From the NCBI GenBank assembly GCA_016302965.1, contig JAEDMP010000105.1, positions 1 through 5,805 on the forward strand: a stretch of DNA of 5,805 bases. The letters are read 5' to 3'. The notes under the pieces are model-generated. The model was not told the origin of the DNA. It saw only the letters and a list, made by a program, of their open reading frames with translations, and ran no database searches. This DNA is from Bacteroidaceae bacterium (lineage in GTDB: Bacteria > Bacteroidota > Bacteroidia > Bacteroidales > Bacteroidaceae). The translations under genes and the position numbers were made by a program. Every line of letters begins with the position of its first letter. The stretch's first letter is position 1. This document shows, in pieces, positions 5,562 to 5,805 of the stretch.

Positions 5562-5805
5562 CACGCGATTAAGATGTTATGGTTACAACTCACGATTTGG
5601 CAAAGACTCTTATGGCAGCGTACACAGAGGTGAAGAAGTGAAGAGTCTGTTTTCCGATGATTGGGGCAATCAGTTCATAACTGAATACGGCAATCAGTTC
5701 GCAACTGAATACGGCAATCAGTTCATAACTGAATACGGCAATCAGTTCGCAACTGAATACGGCAATCAGTTGGGAAGTGATTGGTTACTTACTAAAATTA
5801 TCGGT
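5548..5805 (+). CDS. Possible partial coding region with 8-residue tandem repeats, start uncertain
   Basis: One frame stays open from 5548 to the window edge (86 codons), while the other two plus-strand frames meet stops inside the repeat array. In this frame the 24-bp repeats encode GNQFITEY and GNQFATEY alternately, four units, flanked by the related FSDDW (5650-5664) and GNQLGSDW (5761-5784), then LLTKIIG. The start is doubtful: the ATG at 5548 lies between the -33 and -7 elements of the predicted promoter, so transcripts from that promoter would not contain it. Later choices are a GTG at 5638, which overlaps the stop of a 20-codon ORF (5579-5641) in a GTGA arrangement, or entry from that ORF by frameshift. 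I do not recognise the product. It could equally be a non-coding repeat region before a gene beyond the edge. Confidence 0.35.
   Translation, partial: MIHLCTRLRCYGYNSRFGKDSYGSVHRGEEVKSLFSDDWGNQFITEYGNQFATEYGNQFITEYGNQFATEYGNQLGSDWLLTKIIG
5579..5641 (+). CDS. Possible 20-residue leader ORF
   Basis: ATG at 5579 opens MVTTHDLAKTLMAAYTEVKK and stops with TGA at 5639-5641. It starts about 12 nt after the predicted transcription start, and its composition (balanced, amphipathic) looks more protein-like than the overlapping frames. Its stop overlaps a GTG at 5638 in the frame that runs through the repeat array. It could be a real leader peptide, the true N-terminus of the downstream product joined by a frameshift, or chance. 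Evidence is thin. Confidence 0.2.
   Translation: MVTTHDLAKTLMAAYTEVKK
5665..5772 (+). repeat. 24-bp tandem repeat array, each unit with an inner palindrome
   Basis: Four full units at 5665-5688, 5689-5712, 5713-5736 and 5737-5760 plus a 11-12-base partial unit. Each is GGCAATCAGTTC, then ATA or GCA, then ACTGAATAC. Units 1 and 3 are identical (ATA), as are 2 and 4 (GCA), so the array also reads as two 48-bp repeats. Each unit contains TCAGTT/AACTGA, a 6-bp inverted repeat around a 3-nt loop (CAT or CGC). Unit-like but diverged sequence occurs on both sides (FSDDW before, GNQLGSDW after, when translated). Confidence 0.92.

Noticed and set aside
5665..5772. CRISPR array
   Set aside because: The units are directly adjacent with no unique spacers, so this is a simple tandem repeat.

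Overview
The window looks like a piece of a Bacteroidales chromosome, most likely Prevotella or a close relative. The main evidence is four promoter-like pairs of the Bacteroidetes type (TTTG or TTG, a spacer of 19-20 nt, then TAnnTTTG or a near match, each continuing as TTTGCA). Other support is the lack of Shine-Dalgarno sequences before the genes, GC-rich genes separated by AT-rich gaps, and decayed fragments of what looks like the AAA-ATPase-like/PD-(D/E)XK family that is widespread in these bacteria. Genus and family assignments are from memory of sequence patterns, not from a search.

Layout from left to right. Positions 1-375 hold a frame-broken remnant of an ATPase/nuclease-type gene, and within its decayed 3' part a promoter (230-260). 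At 372-1199 lies an intact glycine-zipper lipoprotein gene. The 402-base gap 1200-1601 holds a second, more eroded remnant that resembles the first, a perfect 18-bp hairpin (1355-1394) and a textbook promoter (1516-1547). At 1602-3068 is a complete NhaC-type Na+/H+ antiporter gene. It converges with a minus-strand gene ending at 3102, which encodes a large CbxX/CfqX (SpoVK-like) AAA+ ATPase with a degenerate first AAA module and an intact second one. That gene has its own promoter at 5466-5496 and an unusually long leader of about 280 nt, with several hairpins and an attenuator-like element. The divergent promoter at 5530-5561 drives something that runs off the right edge and begins with an array of four 24-bp tandem repeats, each containing a small palindrome.

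The three intact genes do not form an operon: each has its own promoter and the two largest converge. I see no direct functional link between lipoprotein, antiporter and ATPase. The parts most worth a second look are non-coding: the ATPase leader, the 24-bp palindromic repeat array with variation confined to the hairpin loops, the perfect 40-nt hairpin, and the two remnants bracketing the lipoprotein gene. I found no CRISPR array, tRNA, rRNA, intact transposase or recognisable defence operon.
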